A stretch of DNA of 64,000 bases from an uncultured Blautia sp. (GTDB lineage Bacteria; Bacillota; Clostridia; Lachnospirales; Lachnospiraceae). Position numbers and translations under genes: made by a program. A model generated the notes under the pieces. It searched no databases, was not told the DNA's origin, and was given only the letters and a program-made list of their open reading frames with translations. Numbering within the stretch: position 1 is the first letter of the stretch; every line of letters starts with the position of its first letter. The stretch is from NCBI RefSeq assembly GCF_934372025.1, contig NZ_CAKROJ010000007.1, positions 1 to 64,000 on the forward strand, in the 5' to 3' direction. Positions 1 to 7,834 of this stretch are shown piece by piece.

Positions 1-836
1 TTACCAGCCATATGGTTGTCGTTCGGATAAAGAACTTCTACGATATTGCGGGCAAGGTTTTCCTGCTCAACTGCTTTCTTGTAATCACCTTTATCAAAGG
101 AATCAAGCTCGAAGTCTACGATCGGCTCTGCATCCCAGATTCTTAAAGTATTAACGATATTGTTGTTATATCCTACGATCGGCATATCAAACGGAACAGC
201 TTTTACTGCCTGATATCCCTTGTGTACGAATTTATTGGAACCTGTTGCCGGATCATATTCAACGTCTACATATCCGCCAAAATGAACTTCTTTTGCGTAT
301 TCCGGACGACGGAGTTCAAATGGATATCCGTCTTTCAGCCAGTTATCCGGAACTTCTACCTGATATCCGTCTTTAATCTGCTGTTTGAACATACCATAAC
401 GATAACGGATACCACATCCATATGCACTGTAATTCAGTGTTGCAAGAGAATCCAGGAAGCATGCTGCCAGACGTCCAAGACCACCGTTTCCAAGTGCCGG
501 GTCCGGTTCCTGGTCTTCGATCACGTTAAGATCAAGTCCAAGCTCATCCAGAGCTTCTTTTACTTCTTTGTATGCTGTCAGATTAAGCAGGTTGTTTCCA
601 AGTGCACGTCCCATAAGGAACTCCATGGACATATAATAAACGGTCTTAGGATCCTGCTCTTTATATGCATTCTGTGTTTCCAGCCAATTATCAATGATAA
701 CATCCTTTACTGTGTAACATACAGCCTGAAAGATCTGCTCCTGTGTAGCCTCTTCCAGTTTCTTACGATAAAGAAATTTTACATTTTCTTTTACACTCTT
801 CTTAAAAGCATCTTTTTTGAACTGCTCGTTAATCAT
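1..836 (-). CDS. glgP: glycogen/starch phosphorylase, N-terminal part (cut by window edge)
   Basis: Alpha-1,4-glucan phosphorylase (GT35) releases glucose-1-phosphate from glycogen or maltodextrin in the cytoplasm. Only the first 278 codons lie in the window and the rest runs off the left edge. The visible part starts MINEQFKKDAF and has the family's N-terminal blocks: YMSMEFLMGRALGNNL near residue 70 and EDQEPDPALGNGGLGRLAAC near residue 110, the phosphorylase-fold nucleotide/glucan region. The ATG at 834-836 has an AGGAGG site about 7 nt upstream (843-849). It follows ileS on the same strand after a hairpin at 869-895, so it is probably a separate unit. The family call is sure; glycogen versus maltodextrin preference is not decidable here. 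Confidence 0.93.
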   Translation of the reverse strand, partial: MINEQFKKDAFKKSVKENVKFLYRKKLEEATQEQIFQAVCYTVKDVIIDNWLETQNAYKEQDPKTVYYMSMEFLMGRALGNNLLNLTAYKEVKEALDELGLDLNVIEDQEPDPALGNGGLGRLAACFLDSLATLNYSAYGCGIRYRYGMFKQQIKDGYQVEVPDNWLKDGYPFELRRPEYAKEVHFGGYVDVEYDPATGSNKFVHKGYQAVKAVPFDMPIVGYNNNIVNTLRIWDAEPIVDFELDSFDKGDYKKAVEQENLARNIVEVLYPNDNHMAG

Positions 837-868
837 CGCGTAACCTCCTCATTAACCTTTTTATAAAT

Positions 869-895
869 CATGCCCGGTATATCTTACCGGGCATG
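869..895 (-). terminator. hairpin after ileS
   Basis: An 11-bp perfect stem (CATGCCCGGTA / TACCGGGCATG) with a 5-nt loop lies between the ileS stop and glgP. The tail on the minus strand is A/T rich (ATTTATAAAA) but has no clean T-run, so termination may be partial. Confidence 0.55.
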
Positions 896-901
896 AGCTG
901 T

Positions 902-3900
902 TTACATTTTAGCAACACCAAGAACAACTGGTTCTTTGTTGATGTTCCATTCTTTTACATAGCCATCGGTTGTGCCCAGAGTCATATCCTCAGCAAGTAC
1001 TTCGGACATGATTTCTTCTTTGTGGTTCTTCATGAGTTCAAGAATCCTGTCATTGTCTTTTGCGTAGATATGGATCTTATCCATAACTTCAAATCCGGCT
1101 TCTTTTCTCATAGTCTGCACTTTGCTGACGATCTCGCGGACGAATCCCTCTTCGATCAGTTCAGGTGTCAGATTTGTATCAAGAACTACAGAGATATCAC
1201 CATCTGCTTCTGTTACATAACCTTCTGTCTGTGCGGTCTCGATCAATAAGTCTTCCTCAGAAAGTTCTACCTTGTTTCCATCAATATCCAGAGTCAGAAG
1301 TCCTGTAGATTTCAGTTCGTTCATAGCTTCGGTTCCATTGATCTCAGCAAGCGCTGTACGGATACCATTCAGGAGTTTACCGTATTTCGGTCCTACAGTA
1401 CGAAGCTGTGGTTTGAAGCTGTAAGAAACGAAAGATTCTACATCGCTGGCGAATTTTACTTCTTTGACGTTCAGCTCGTCTGCAATAATGTCTGTGTAGA
1501 ACTGACCCATTTCTTTGTCAGCTTTTACATACATAGTGCCGATAGGCTGACGGTTCTTGATATTTGCAGTATTTCTTGCTGCACGTCCAAGAACAACGAT
1601 CTTAAGAAGTTCTTCCATATCGTCTTCCAGCTCTTTGTTGATCCACTCTTCTTTGACTTCAGGGAAATCACAGAGATGAATACTCTCGATTGCGTCTTTG
1701 TCAACACTTCTTACGAGATTCTGATAAATTTCTTCTGTCATGAACGGGATCATCGGAGCTGCTGCTTTGGAAATGGTTACCAGAGCAGTGTACAGAGTCA
1801 TATAAGCATTGATCTTATCCTGTTCCATACCTTTAGCCCAGAAACGTTCACGGCTTCTTCTGACATACCAGTTACTCATCTCATCTACAAATTCCTGAAG
1901 AGCTCTTGCACTTTCCGGAATCTTGTAGTTTGCAAGGCAGTCATCGACAGTCTTCACTACGGAATTCAGCTTGCTTAAGAGCCATTTATCCATAATCGGA
2001 AGCTTGTCATAATCTAAAGTATATTTTGTTGCGTCAAAATTGTCAATGTTTGCATAAAGAACAAAGAATGCATAAGTATTCCACAGAGTACCCATGAACT
2101 TACGCTGTCCTTCCTGAACAGCCTTGCCATGGAAACGGTTTGGCAGCCACGGAGCACTGTTGATGTAGAAATACCAGCGAATCGCATCAGCGCCATATTT
2201 TTCCAGTGCATCGAACGGATCGACTGCATTTCCTTTGGATTTACTCATCTTCTGTCCATTTTCATCCTGTACATGACCAAGAACGATAACGTTCTTATAT
2301 GGAGCCTGGTTAAACAGGATGGTAGACTCAGCAAGCAGAGAATAGAACCATCCTCTTGTCTGGTCTACTGCTTCAGAAATAAAGTCTGCCGGGAACTGTT
2401 TCTCAAAGAGATCTTTATTTTCAAATGGATAATGATGCTGTGCAAAAGGCATTGCTCCTGAGTCAAACCAGCAGTCAATAACTTCCGGTACACGATGCAT
2501 AGTTCCACCACATTCCGGACATTTCAGTGTGATCTCATCGATGTATGGACGATGAAGTTCCACTGTTTTTGCTTTTTCGTCACCGCTCATTTCAAAGAGC
2601 TCCTGACGGCTTCCGACGGAATGCATATGTCCGCATTCACACTGCCAGATGTTCAGTGGTGTTCCCCAGTAACGGTTACGGGAGATACCCCAGTCCTGAA
2701 CGTTCTCAAGCCAGTCTCCAAAACGTCCTTTACCAATGCTTTCCGGAATCCAGTTGATTGTATTGTTGTTACGGATCAGGTCATCCTTGACTGCTGTCAT
2801 TTTGATGAACCAGGATTCACGTGCATAGTAGATCAGTGGTGTATCACATCTCCAGCAATGTGGGTAATCATGCTCGAATTTCGGAGCATCAAAGAGTTTG
2901 CCTTCTTTATCCAGATCCTGAAGTACAAGCGGATCTGCTTTCTTAACAAATACTCCTGCATATGGAGTCTCTGCTGTCATATCACCTTTGCCATCTACAA
3001 ACTGTACGAATGGCAGATCATATTCACGGCCTACACGGCTGTCGTCTTCACCAAATGCCGGTGCGATATGAACGATACCAGTACCATCGCTCATAGTTAC
3101 ATAGTTATCTGCTGTAACATAATGAGCTTTCTTTTTCTGTCTTGCAGCTTCAGCTCCTGTGCACTCAAACAGTGGCTCATATGCCTTGTATTCCAGATCT
3201 TTACCAACATATTTTTCAAGAACTTCATATGCCGGAGTATCCTCAGAACCAAGTTTGCCAAGAACTTTGTCAAGCAGAGCTTCTGCCATGTAGTATGTGT
3301 ATCCGTCTGCTGCTTTTACCTTGCAGTAAACTTCTGTCGGGTTTACACAGAGTGCAACGTTGGATGGCAGTGTCCACGGTGTTGTTGTCCATGCCAGGAA
3401 GTATGCGTCTTCTCCGACAACTTTGAAACGAACGATTGCGGAACGTTCTTTAACTGTCTTATATCCCTGAGAAACTTCCTGTGCAGAAAGTGGTGTACCA
3501 CAACGCGGACAGTAAGGAACGATCTTAAATCCTTTATAAAGAAGTTTTTTATTCCAGATTTCTTTCAGTGCCCACCATTCAGACTCGATATAGTCATCAT
3601 GATAAGTAACATATGGATTTTCCATATCAGCCCAGAAACCAACAGTTGAGGAAAAATCTTCCCACATTCCTTTGTATTTCCATACACTCTCTTTACACTG
3701 CTGGATAAATGGCTCCATACCATATTCCTCGATCTGTTCTTTTCCGTCCAGACCAAGTTTCTTTTCTACTTCCAGTTCGACCGGAAGTCCGTGAGTATCC
3801 CATCCGGCTTTACGAGGTACCATATAGCCTTTCATTGTACGATATCTCGGGATCATATCTTTGATAACACGGGTCAGTACATGACCAATGTGTGGTTTGC

Positions 3901-4054
3901 CGTTTGCGGTCGGCGGTCCGTCATAGAACATATAAGTAGGATCATCTTTACGGTCTTCCATACTTTTTTCAAAGATATGGTTTTCTTTCCAGAATTTTTC
4001 TACTTGCTTTTCACGGTCTACAAAATTCAGGTTCGTATCTACCTTCTGGTACAC
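902..4054 (-). CDS. ileS: isoleucyl-tRNA synthetase
   Basis: Class Ia synthetase that charges tRNA-Ile with isoleucine and edits valine. It is 1050 aa, the long form usual in many Clostridia. The HIGH motif (PHIGHV) is at residues 54-59, the KMSKS motif (QKMSKSKGN) near residue 600, and the CP1 editing insert lies between them, with WTTTPWTLPSN near residue 222. Cysteine pairs CPRCG and CECG/CPECG occur within the insert and before KMSKS. The C-terminal anticodon-binding and DUF5915-like tail is present. The gene is preceded by a T-box leader, so expression should rise when uncharged tRNA-Ile accumulates. The sequence looks intact. High confidence. Confidence 0.98.
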   Translation of the reverse strand: MYQKVDTNLNFVDREKQVEKFWKENHIFEKSMEDRKDDPTYMFYDGPPTANGKPHIGHVLTRVIKDMIPRYRTMKGYMVPRKAGWDTHGLPVELEVEKKLGLDGKEQIEEYGMEPFIQQCKESVWKYKGMWEDFSSTVGFWADMENPYVTYHDDYIESEWWALKEIWNKKLLYKGFKIVPYCPRCGTPLSAQEVSQGYKTVKERSAIVRFKVVGEDAYFLAWTTTPWTLPSNVALCVNPTEVYCKVKAADGYTYYMAEALLDKVLGKLGSEDTPAYEVLEKYVGKDLEYKAYEPLFECTGAEAARQKKKAHYVTADNYVTMSDGTGIVHIAPAFGEDDSRVGREYDLPFVQFVDGKGDMTAETPYAGVFVKKADPLVLQDLDKEGKLFDAPKFEHDYPHCWRCDTPLIYYARESWFIKMTAVKDDLIRNNNTINWIPESIGKGRFGDWLENVQDWGISRNRYWGTPLNIWQCECGHMHSVGSRQELFEMSGDEKAKTVELHRPYIDEITLKCPECGGTMHRVPEVIDCWFDSGAMPFAQHHYPFENKDLFEKQFPADFISEAVDQTRGWFYSLLAESTILFNQAPYKNVIVLGHVQDENGQKMSKSKGNAVDPFDALEKYGADAIRWYFYINSAPWLPNRFHGKAVQEGQRKFMGTLWNTYAFFVLYANIDNFDATKYTLDYDKLPIMDKWLLSKLNSVVKTVDDCLANYKIPESARALQEFVDEMSNWYVRRSRERFWAKGMEQDKINAYMTLYTALVTISKAAAPMIPFMTEEIYQNLVRSVDKDAIESIHLCDFPEVKEEWINKELEDDMEELLKIVVLGRAARNTANIKNRQPIGTMYVKADKEMGQFYTDIIADELNVKEVKFASDVESFVSYSFKPQLRTVGPKYGKLLNGIRTALAEINGTEAMNELKSTGLLTLDIDGNKVELSEEDLLIETAQTEGYVTEADGDISVVLDTNLTPELIEEGFVREIVSKVQTMRKEAGFEVMDKIHIYAKDNDRILELMKNHKEEIMSEVLAEDMTLGTTDGYVKEWNINKEPVVLGVAKM

Positions 4055-4105
4055 AACAAATTCCTCCTTTAAGATCTTTCAGAAAAATTTAATTTTTTCA
4101 ATGAA

Positions 4106-4390
4106 AATAAAAAAACTTCCGTCCTGTAAAAGGACGAAAGCAATTTCCACATTCGCACCACCTGTTACATTGTACGGGCCGGTAGTATATAATCATATAT
4201 GCCGATACATGTTCCCTTTAACGGCGGAAAACCGTCCTTCCTTACTGTTACTTCTGGAAAGAAACTCCGGAGTGATCTTCCATCGAAATTACTCACACCA
4301 GGCTTCCACCTCACCCCGGCTCTCTGCAGATTTGGTTCCGATTTACTGTCTCCATCTTTGTTTTTGCTTATTTAAAGTTTTATCTATGTG
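4106..4390 (-). promoter_or_regulatory. T-box riboswitch (Ile specifier) upstream of ileS
   Basis: The 290-nt leader of ileS reads as a T-box on the minus strand. Stem I has the GCAGAGAGCCGG and GGTGGAAGCC conserved blocks (about 4305-4330). The specifier region reads GAAGATCACTCC, giving ATC (Ile) at 4274-4276. The T-box-like sequence AACAGGTGGTGCGAATG is at about 4151-4168. A GTCC-GGAC terminator hairpin (4120-4136) with a T7 run follows, just before the ribosome site. The T-box sequence departs from the usual AGGGTGGTACCGCG, but position, terminator and specifier all agree. Confidence 0.88.
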
Positions 4391-4397
4391 CTGTTCT

Positions 4398-4427
4398 ATT
4401 ATAAGGTTTTGTTTTTCGATATGTCAA
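4398..4427 (-). promoter_or_regulatory. sigma-A promoter of the ileS T-box transcript
   Basis: Perfect consensus boxes on the minus strand: TTGACA at 4422-4427 and TATAAT at 4398-4403, with an 18-bp spacer. Transcription would start near 4390, exactly where the T-box fold begins. Confidence 0.85.
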
Positions 4428-4488
4428 GGTCTTTTTGGGAGAAATAAAGGGTTTTATGGGGATTTTGCATGGATTTAACCCTTGTGCA

Positions 4489-4877
4489 GAGAAAATGATT
4501 ACAGTATAATTATATGAAAATGATATAGTGTAGAAAATGATATGCTATTTAAAGATAAAAAAATCACATCGAATATATTTGCTTTCACGCAACTGACATT
4601 TCATGCATCATATATTAGAACACGGAGCTTACGTTTCCGTTTTTTGGCCGTGCGCCTATTGATGACTGCTTTTGCAAACTCACTTCGCTCAAACAGTGCA
4701 ACGCAGCCATCGCTGGCACAGCCAAAATTCCGGAAGCCTCGCTGGTGTTCCTGCTACAGCACATGAAATCTGTTACTGGATTATCGTAATATTCAAATAC
4801 TGTTACCGTAAATATAGCAAGTACTATATTTCAAGGATCTATAAACAATATTATTTAATTTATTATCATTTTCTTCA
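4489..4877. repeat. giant imperfect palindrome A (about 390 bp)
   Basis: The left and right halves are inverted copies around a centre near 4683. Matching blocks at equal distance from the centre include GAGAAAATGAT/ATCATTTTCTTC (4489, 4866), GAAAATGATATGCTATTT against the complement of 4810-4832, GAATAT/ATATTC (4571, 4789), TTTCATG/CATGAAA (4599, 4762), GAACAC/GTGTTC and TTTTGGC/GCCAAAA. The loop is AACTCACTTCGCTCAAACAG followed by TG. The arms carry many substitutions and small gaps. Short reading frames here follow the palindrome and look non-coding. No gene is visible in this stretch. Confidence 0.75.
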
Positions 4878-4879
4878 TG

Positions 4880-4950
4880 GTCGGCGACGGCTGGACCTCG
4901 GGGCGTGCGTGAGCACGTGAACAGTTCGACTACTTCCCGCCCCGCCGAAG
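4880..4950. other. GC-rich hairpin-forming segment between the two giant palindromes
   Basis: The segment is much richer in GC than its flanks. The outer stem is TCGGCG (4881-4886) with CGCCGA (4943-4948). An inner hairpin CGTGC-GTGA-GCACG (4904-4917) has a GNRA-type loop. An alternative stem pairs CGGGGCG (4898-4904) with CGCCCCG (4938-4944). It could be a structured RNA or the end of a mobile element. No known RNA family was recognised. Confidence 0.45.
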
Positions 4951-4972
4951 GATTGATCAATATTAATAATAT

Positions 4973-5271
4973 GAAGCCTTTGGTGCAGGGAAGTCTTTTT
5001 ACTGTGAATGTTGTTGAGTGTAGATGAGGCTGAGAATATCTGGTTCTGGGTCGCCTGAGAGAATTTGTAGAAGTACCTGAGTATAAATCTTTGCGTTGTA
5101 TGAAAAAAAGACACTGTCTGAGCGCAGCGAGTTTGGCTTTTTTTCATACGTCTTTAGCAAAGGAATATACTCGTGGTACTTCTGAATTCTCGAATTGATC
5201 CAGATACCAGATTTCTCATGGCGCATAGAAAACTCATACACTTCAAATAATATCTCACTGCACCTGCTTCA
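4973..5271. repeat. giant imperfect palindrome B (about 300 bp)
   Basis: A second long inverted repeat, centred near 5123. The inner arms are near perfect: GTATGAAAAAAAG (5098-5110) with CTTTTTTTCATAC (5137-5149). Moving outward, AGAAGTACC/GGTACTTCT, GAGAATT/AATTCTC, ATCTGG/CCAGAT, TGAG/CTCA and GGTGCAG/CTGCACC keep register. The loop on the minus strand reads AACTCGCTGCGCTCAGACAG then TG, closely similar to the loop of palindrome A on the plus strand, so the two are related. No gene is supported in this stretch; the following dacA starts at 5299. Confidence 0.75.
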
Positions 5272-5298
5272 GGATTTTAATATTAGAAAGGTACACAC

Positions 5299-6540
5299 AT
5301 GAATATAAAGAAACATTTTTTCCGGCGTCTTCTGGCGGGCGCGCTTTGTTCTGCCATGTTGTTCTCACAGGCAGTTCCTGTTCTGGCCACAGATGAATAC
5401 GGCGCTCCGCTGGTAACAGCGACTCCTACTCCTGATTTACACACGGCATTTTATAATCAGCCTGCCGATACTGATACTGTCAAGGGCTGGACTAAGGGGC
5501 CTCAGATTGAGGGAGAATCCGCCATTCTGGTAGACATGCTTACCGGCGCTGTTCTCTATTCCAAAAATGCCGACAAAGCACAGTATCCAGCCAGCATCAC
5601 AAAAATCATGACAGCTCTTCTCGGTTGTGAAAATCTGGATCCGTCTCAGAAATTTGCTATGACTGAAACTGCTGCCCGCAGCATTACGGAATCCAACAGT
5701 TCCAGTATTTACGCAGATACAGGTGAAGAATTTACCATAAAGCAGGCCTTAATGGCTGTTATGCTTCAGTCTGCCAACGAAATGACTCTGGCAATTGCAG
5801 AACTGTCTAATGGTTCTGCCAAGAAGTTTGTTGAACAGATGAATCTTAAAGCCCGACAGCTCGGATGTACAAATACACATTTTAACAATCCTAACGGTCT
5901 TCCGGATGAAACCCATTATACTACCGCTTCAGACATGGCAAAAATTGCCCGGGCAGCGTGGTTCAATCCGACTTTTCGTAAATTTGCATCCACACAGTAC
6001 TTTGAGATTCCACCAACTAATAAGTTCGCAGAGACCCGTTATCTTCTGAATCATCATAAAATGATGAAAAACCAGACATATGCATATGACGGAGTTCTCG
6101 GTGGAAAAACCGGTTATACGGAAGCTGCCGGAAATACACTTGTAACATATGCCAGAAACAAAAATACCTATCTTGTTTCGGTAGTTCTCCAATCCGTAAA
6201 TGGTGCCTATTCTGATACCAAGGCACTTCTGGATTATGGATTCGGCAATTTTTCCAGAACCACAGACAAGTCTCTTCCAAAAACTATTTCCAGACGGTGT
6301 CTGCCTGCTGAAAAATATATTCTGAAGGACTACAAGAACGAGACACTTTTTGAGACCAGACGTAATGCCAGTATATCTCTTCCAACTGGTGTTGATGTCA
6401 ATGCTCTGCAAAAAACTTATTCCATAACAAAAAATCCGGCAGGTCTTCCTCTTCTGACCGTTACGTATACTTATAACGATCATGTGGTCGGCACTGCCAG
6501 ATATTATCAGACACGGCTCTTATCTGCTCAGCTTATCTGA
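5299..6540 (+). CDS. dacF: serine-type D-Ala-D-Ala carboxypeptidase (peptidase S11, DacA/DacF-like)
   Basis: A low-molecular-weight penicillin-binding protein that removes the terminal D-Ala from peptidoglycan stem peptides outside the membrane. It is 413 aa. A signal peptide (about residues 1-30, KKHFFRRLLAGALCSAMLFS, ending VLA) is followed by the S11 domain with all three motifs: SxxK (S99-I-T-K102), SxN (S158-A-N160) and KTG (K270-T-G). A shorter C-terminal beta domain follows and there is no obvious C-terminal amphipathic anchor helix. The start has an AGAAAGG ribosome site. It is convergent with the exonuclease gene and overlaps its 3' end by 21 bp. DacA versus DacF naming is uncertain; the enzyme class is secure. 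Confidence 0.93.
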   Translation: MNIKKHFFRRLLAGALCSAMLFSQAVPVLATDEYGAPLVTATPTPDLHTAFYNQPADTDTVKGWTKGPQIEGESAILVDMLTGAVLYSKNADKAQYPASITKIMTALLGCENLDPSQKFAMTETAARSITESNSSSIYADTGEEFTIKQALMAVMLQSANEMTLAIAELSNGSAKKFVEQMNLKARQLGCTNTHFNNPNGLPDETHYTTASDMAKIARAAWFNPTFRKFASTQYFEIPPTNKFAETRYLLNHHKMMKNQTYAYDGVLGGKTGYTEAAGNTLVTYARNKNTYLVSVVLQSVNGAYSDTKALLDYGFGNFSRTTDKSLPKTISRRCLPAEKYILKDYKNETLFETRRNASISLPTGVDVNALQKTYSITKNPAGLPLLTVTYTYNDHVVGTARYYQTRLLSAQLI

Positions 6541-7482
6541 CTGTCGTTTCGCCTGTCTCTTTCTGCGGAGGGAATCCCTTTTATCCCGGATTTCTTCCGC
6601 ATTTTTTTCTTCAATTTTCATTAACGTTTTTATCGCGTAGTATGCATTCTCATCTGTATGACGAATCCGTACTTTTCCTTTAATATATCCATGTTTCTGA
6701 CAAAAAGAAACACTCTCATAAACACGGGAATTGTTTACAAACCAGCGGATCCTGCGCTTGGCCGGCATATGGCATACCGGACAGCGTGTACTTGCAACTT
6801 CGCGATCCTTCATTACTTTCTCTTTGTCCGTAAACTCCCGTGATACATATTTATCATATGTCGGGTAAGAAATAAAAACTTCGTCTTTTCTGCTCTTGGG
6901 ATTCTGATAAACATCAATAGAAAAATTCGTTCTTACAGCGGACAGGTCTAATTTTTTCAGGATTTCTCCCGTATAACGTGCATCTGTCAGTGCCCGGTGA
7001 AAATCCAGAGCTTTTGGAATGCCCATCTGATCAATAGCCGATTCCAGACTTCTGCGCTCATCACCCTCCTCATAACAGATTCCGTATATTTTCTGCACAT
7101 CATAATATGTCACCGGTCCTGGAAGCAGCGAAAGTATTCCATAATACTTCATATTTCTCTGCAATTCCATAACATCCTGATTCCCCCATGTACAGAAAAT
7201 ATAATCCCTTCCGCACCATTTGAGAAATTCTCCGGCTGCCTGAGCAAAAGGCTGCCCATCTGCCAGATCTTTATAATCCACATGGATCACTTCATGTATA
7301 CTGTCATGGATCCAGTTATATACCTGCGGTTTTATAAGCCTTTGAAAAGTATCCACCACTTCTCTCTGTTCATTCAGTTTTACCGCTCCAATCTCAATGA
7401 TCTCAAAAGGCAGTCGGCTGTCAGCATATTTTTTGCCATCAGGACTCTGATTCCATTCCAGGTCAAAAACAATGTAGTCCAT
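6520..7482 (-). CDS. DEDDh 3'-5' exonuclease (DnaQ/KapD-like) with C-terminal Cys/His motif
   Basis: A 320-aa protein of the RNase T/DnaQ exonuclease fold. The four metal-binding acids are visible: D7 and E9 in VFDLEW, D103 in TWGNQD, and H162 with D167 in FHRALTDARY, so it should cut DNA or RNA from the 3' end. After residue 230 a possible zinc site (CPVC, then CQKHG) and a very basic tail (RRKRQAKRQ) suggest nucleic-acid binding. The nearest named relatives are KapD and the exonuclease-domain proteins of Firmicutes. The substrate is unknown. Its last 21 bp overlap the end of the convergent carboxypeptidase gene. Confidence 0.85.
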   Translation of the reverse strand: MDYIVFDLEWNQSPDGKKYADSRLPFEIIEIGAVKLNEQREVVDTFQRLIKPQVYNWIHDSIHEVIHVDYKDLADGQPFAQAAGEFLKWCGRDYIFCTWGNQDVMELQRNMKYYGILSLLPGPVTYYDVQKIYGICYEEGDERRSLESAIDQMGIPKALDFHRALTDARYTGEILKKLDLSAVRTNFSIDVYQNPKSRKDEVFISYPTYDKYVSREFTDKEKVMKDREVASTRCPVCHMPAKRRIRWFVNNSRVYESVSFCQKHGYIKGKVRIRHTDENAYYAIKTLMKIEEKNAEEIRDKRDSLRRKRQAKRQSDKLSR

Positions 7483-7533
7483 AGTATTCCTTTTCTTTAT
7501 TTTACAAATTAACTTTCCCGTATTACTCCGATG

Positions 7534-7700
7534 ACTAGTACATCGAAAATTAAGTTTCTGCTATATTGGCGCAGGATGTTTTCTTCATATGTAAGGCGGA
7601 GGAAGGAGGCGTAGCGGTGGCTACGGCGACCGACGACAACGCAACAGATGAGAAATCAGACAAGTCAATATGGCAGTTTCTTAGTATTCAATGTACTAGT
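7534..7700. repeat. 167-bp MITE-like element with about 35-bp terminal inverted repeats
   Basis: The element begins ACTAGTACAT and ends ATGTACTAGT. About 35 bp at each end match in inverted orientation with roughly eight mismatches (ACTAGTACATyGAAwAyTAAG, then CTGCyATATTG). The centre contains a small hairpin GTAGC-GGTG-GCTAC and a GC-rich purine stretch. It has no coding capacity. It lies in the 350-bp gap between the exonuclease start and the htrA terminator. The remaining gap (7483-7533, 7701-7733) shows nothing else. Confidence 0.7.
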
Positions 7701-7733
7701 ATAACAGACGAACTCTTTTCTTTCAATACAACA

Positions 7734-7773
7734 GAAAAAGGCCGATGCAAATTTCCCTGCACCGGTCTTTTTC
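7734..7773. terminator. bidirectional terminator downstream of htrA
   Basis: Stem GGCCGATGCA (7740-7749) with TGCACCGGTC (7758-7767), flanked by an A-run on the left and a T-run on the right, so it can act in both directions. It lies about 60 bp past the htrA stop. Confidence 0.8.
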
Positions 7774-7834
7774 TGCTTATAATATTATATTGTTATGGAA
7801 TAAATCCTTCTGCAATATTCCTGTTCAAATACCC

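Noticed and set aside
2495..3649. A 384-codon plus-strand frame opposite ileS
   Set aside because: It is antisense to a well-conserved synthetase, Cys/Phe rich and without family resemblance. It is a shadow frame.
4880..4950. The GC-rich segment as a tRNA or group II intron domain
   Set aside because: It has no cloverleaf, no CCA end, no domain V-like hairpin and no intron-encoded protein nearby.
4542..5241. Several short open frames (60-90 codons) on both strands across the palindromes
   Set aside because: They mirror each other through the inverted repeats, have no ribosome sites and resemble no protein family, so they are side effects of the palindromes.
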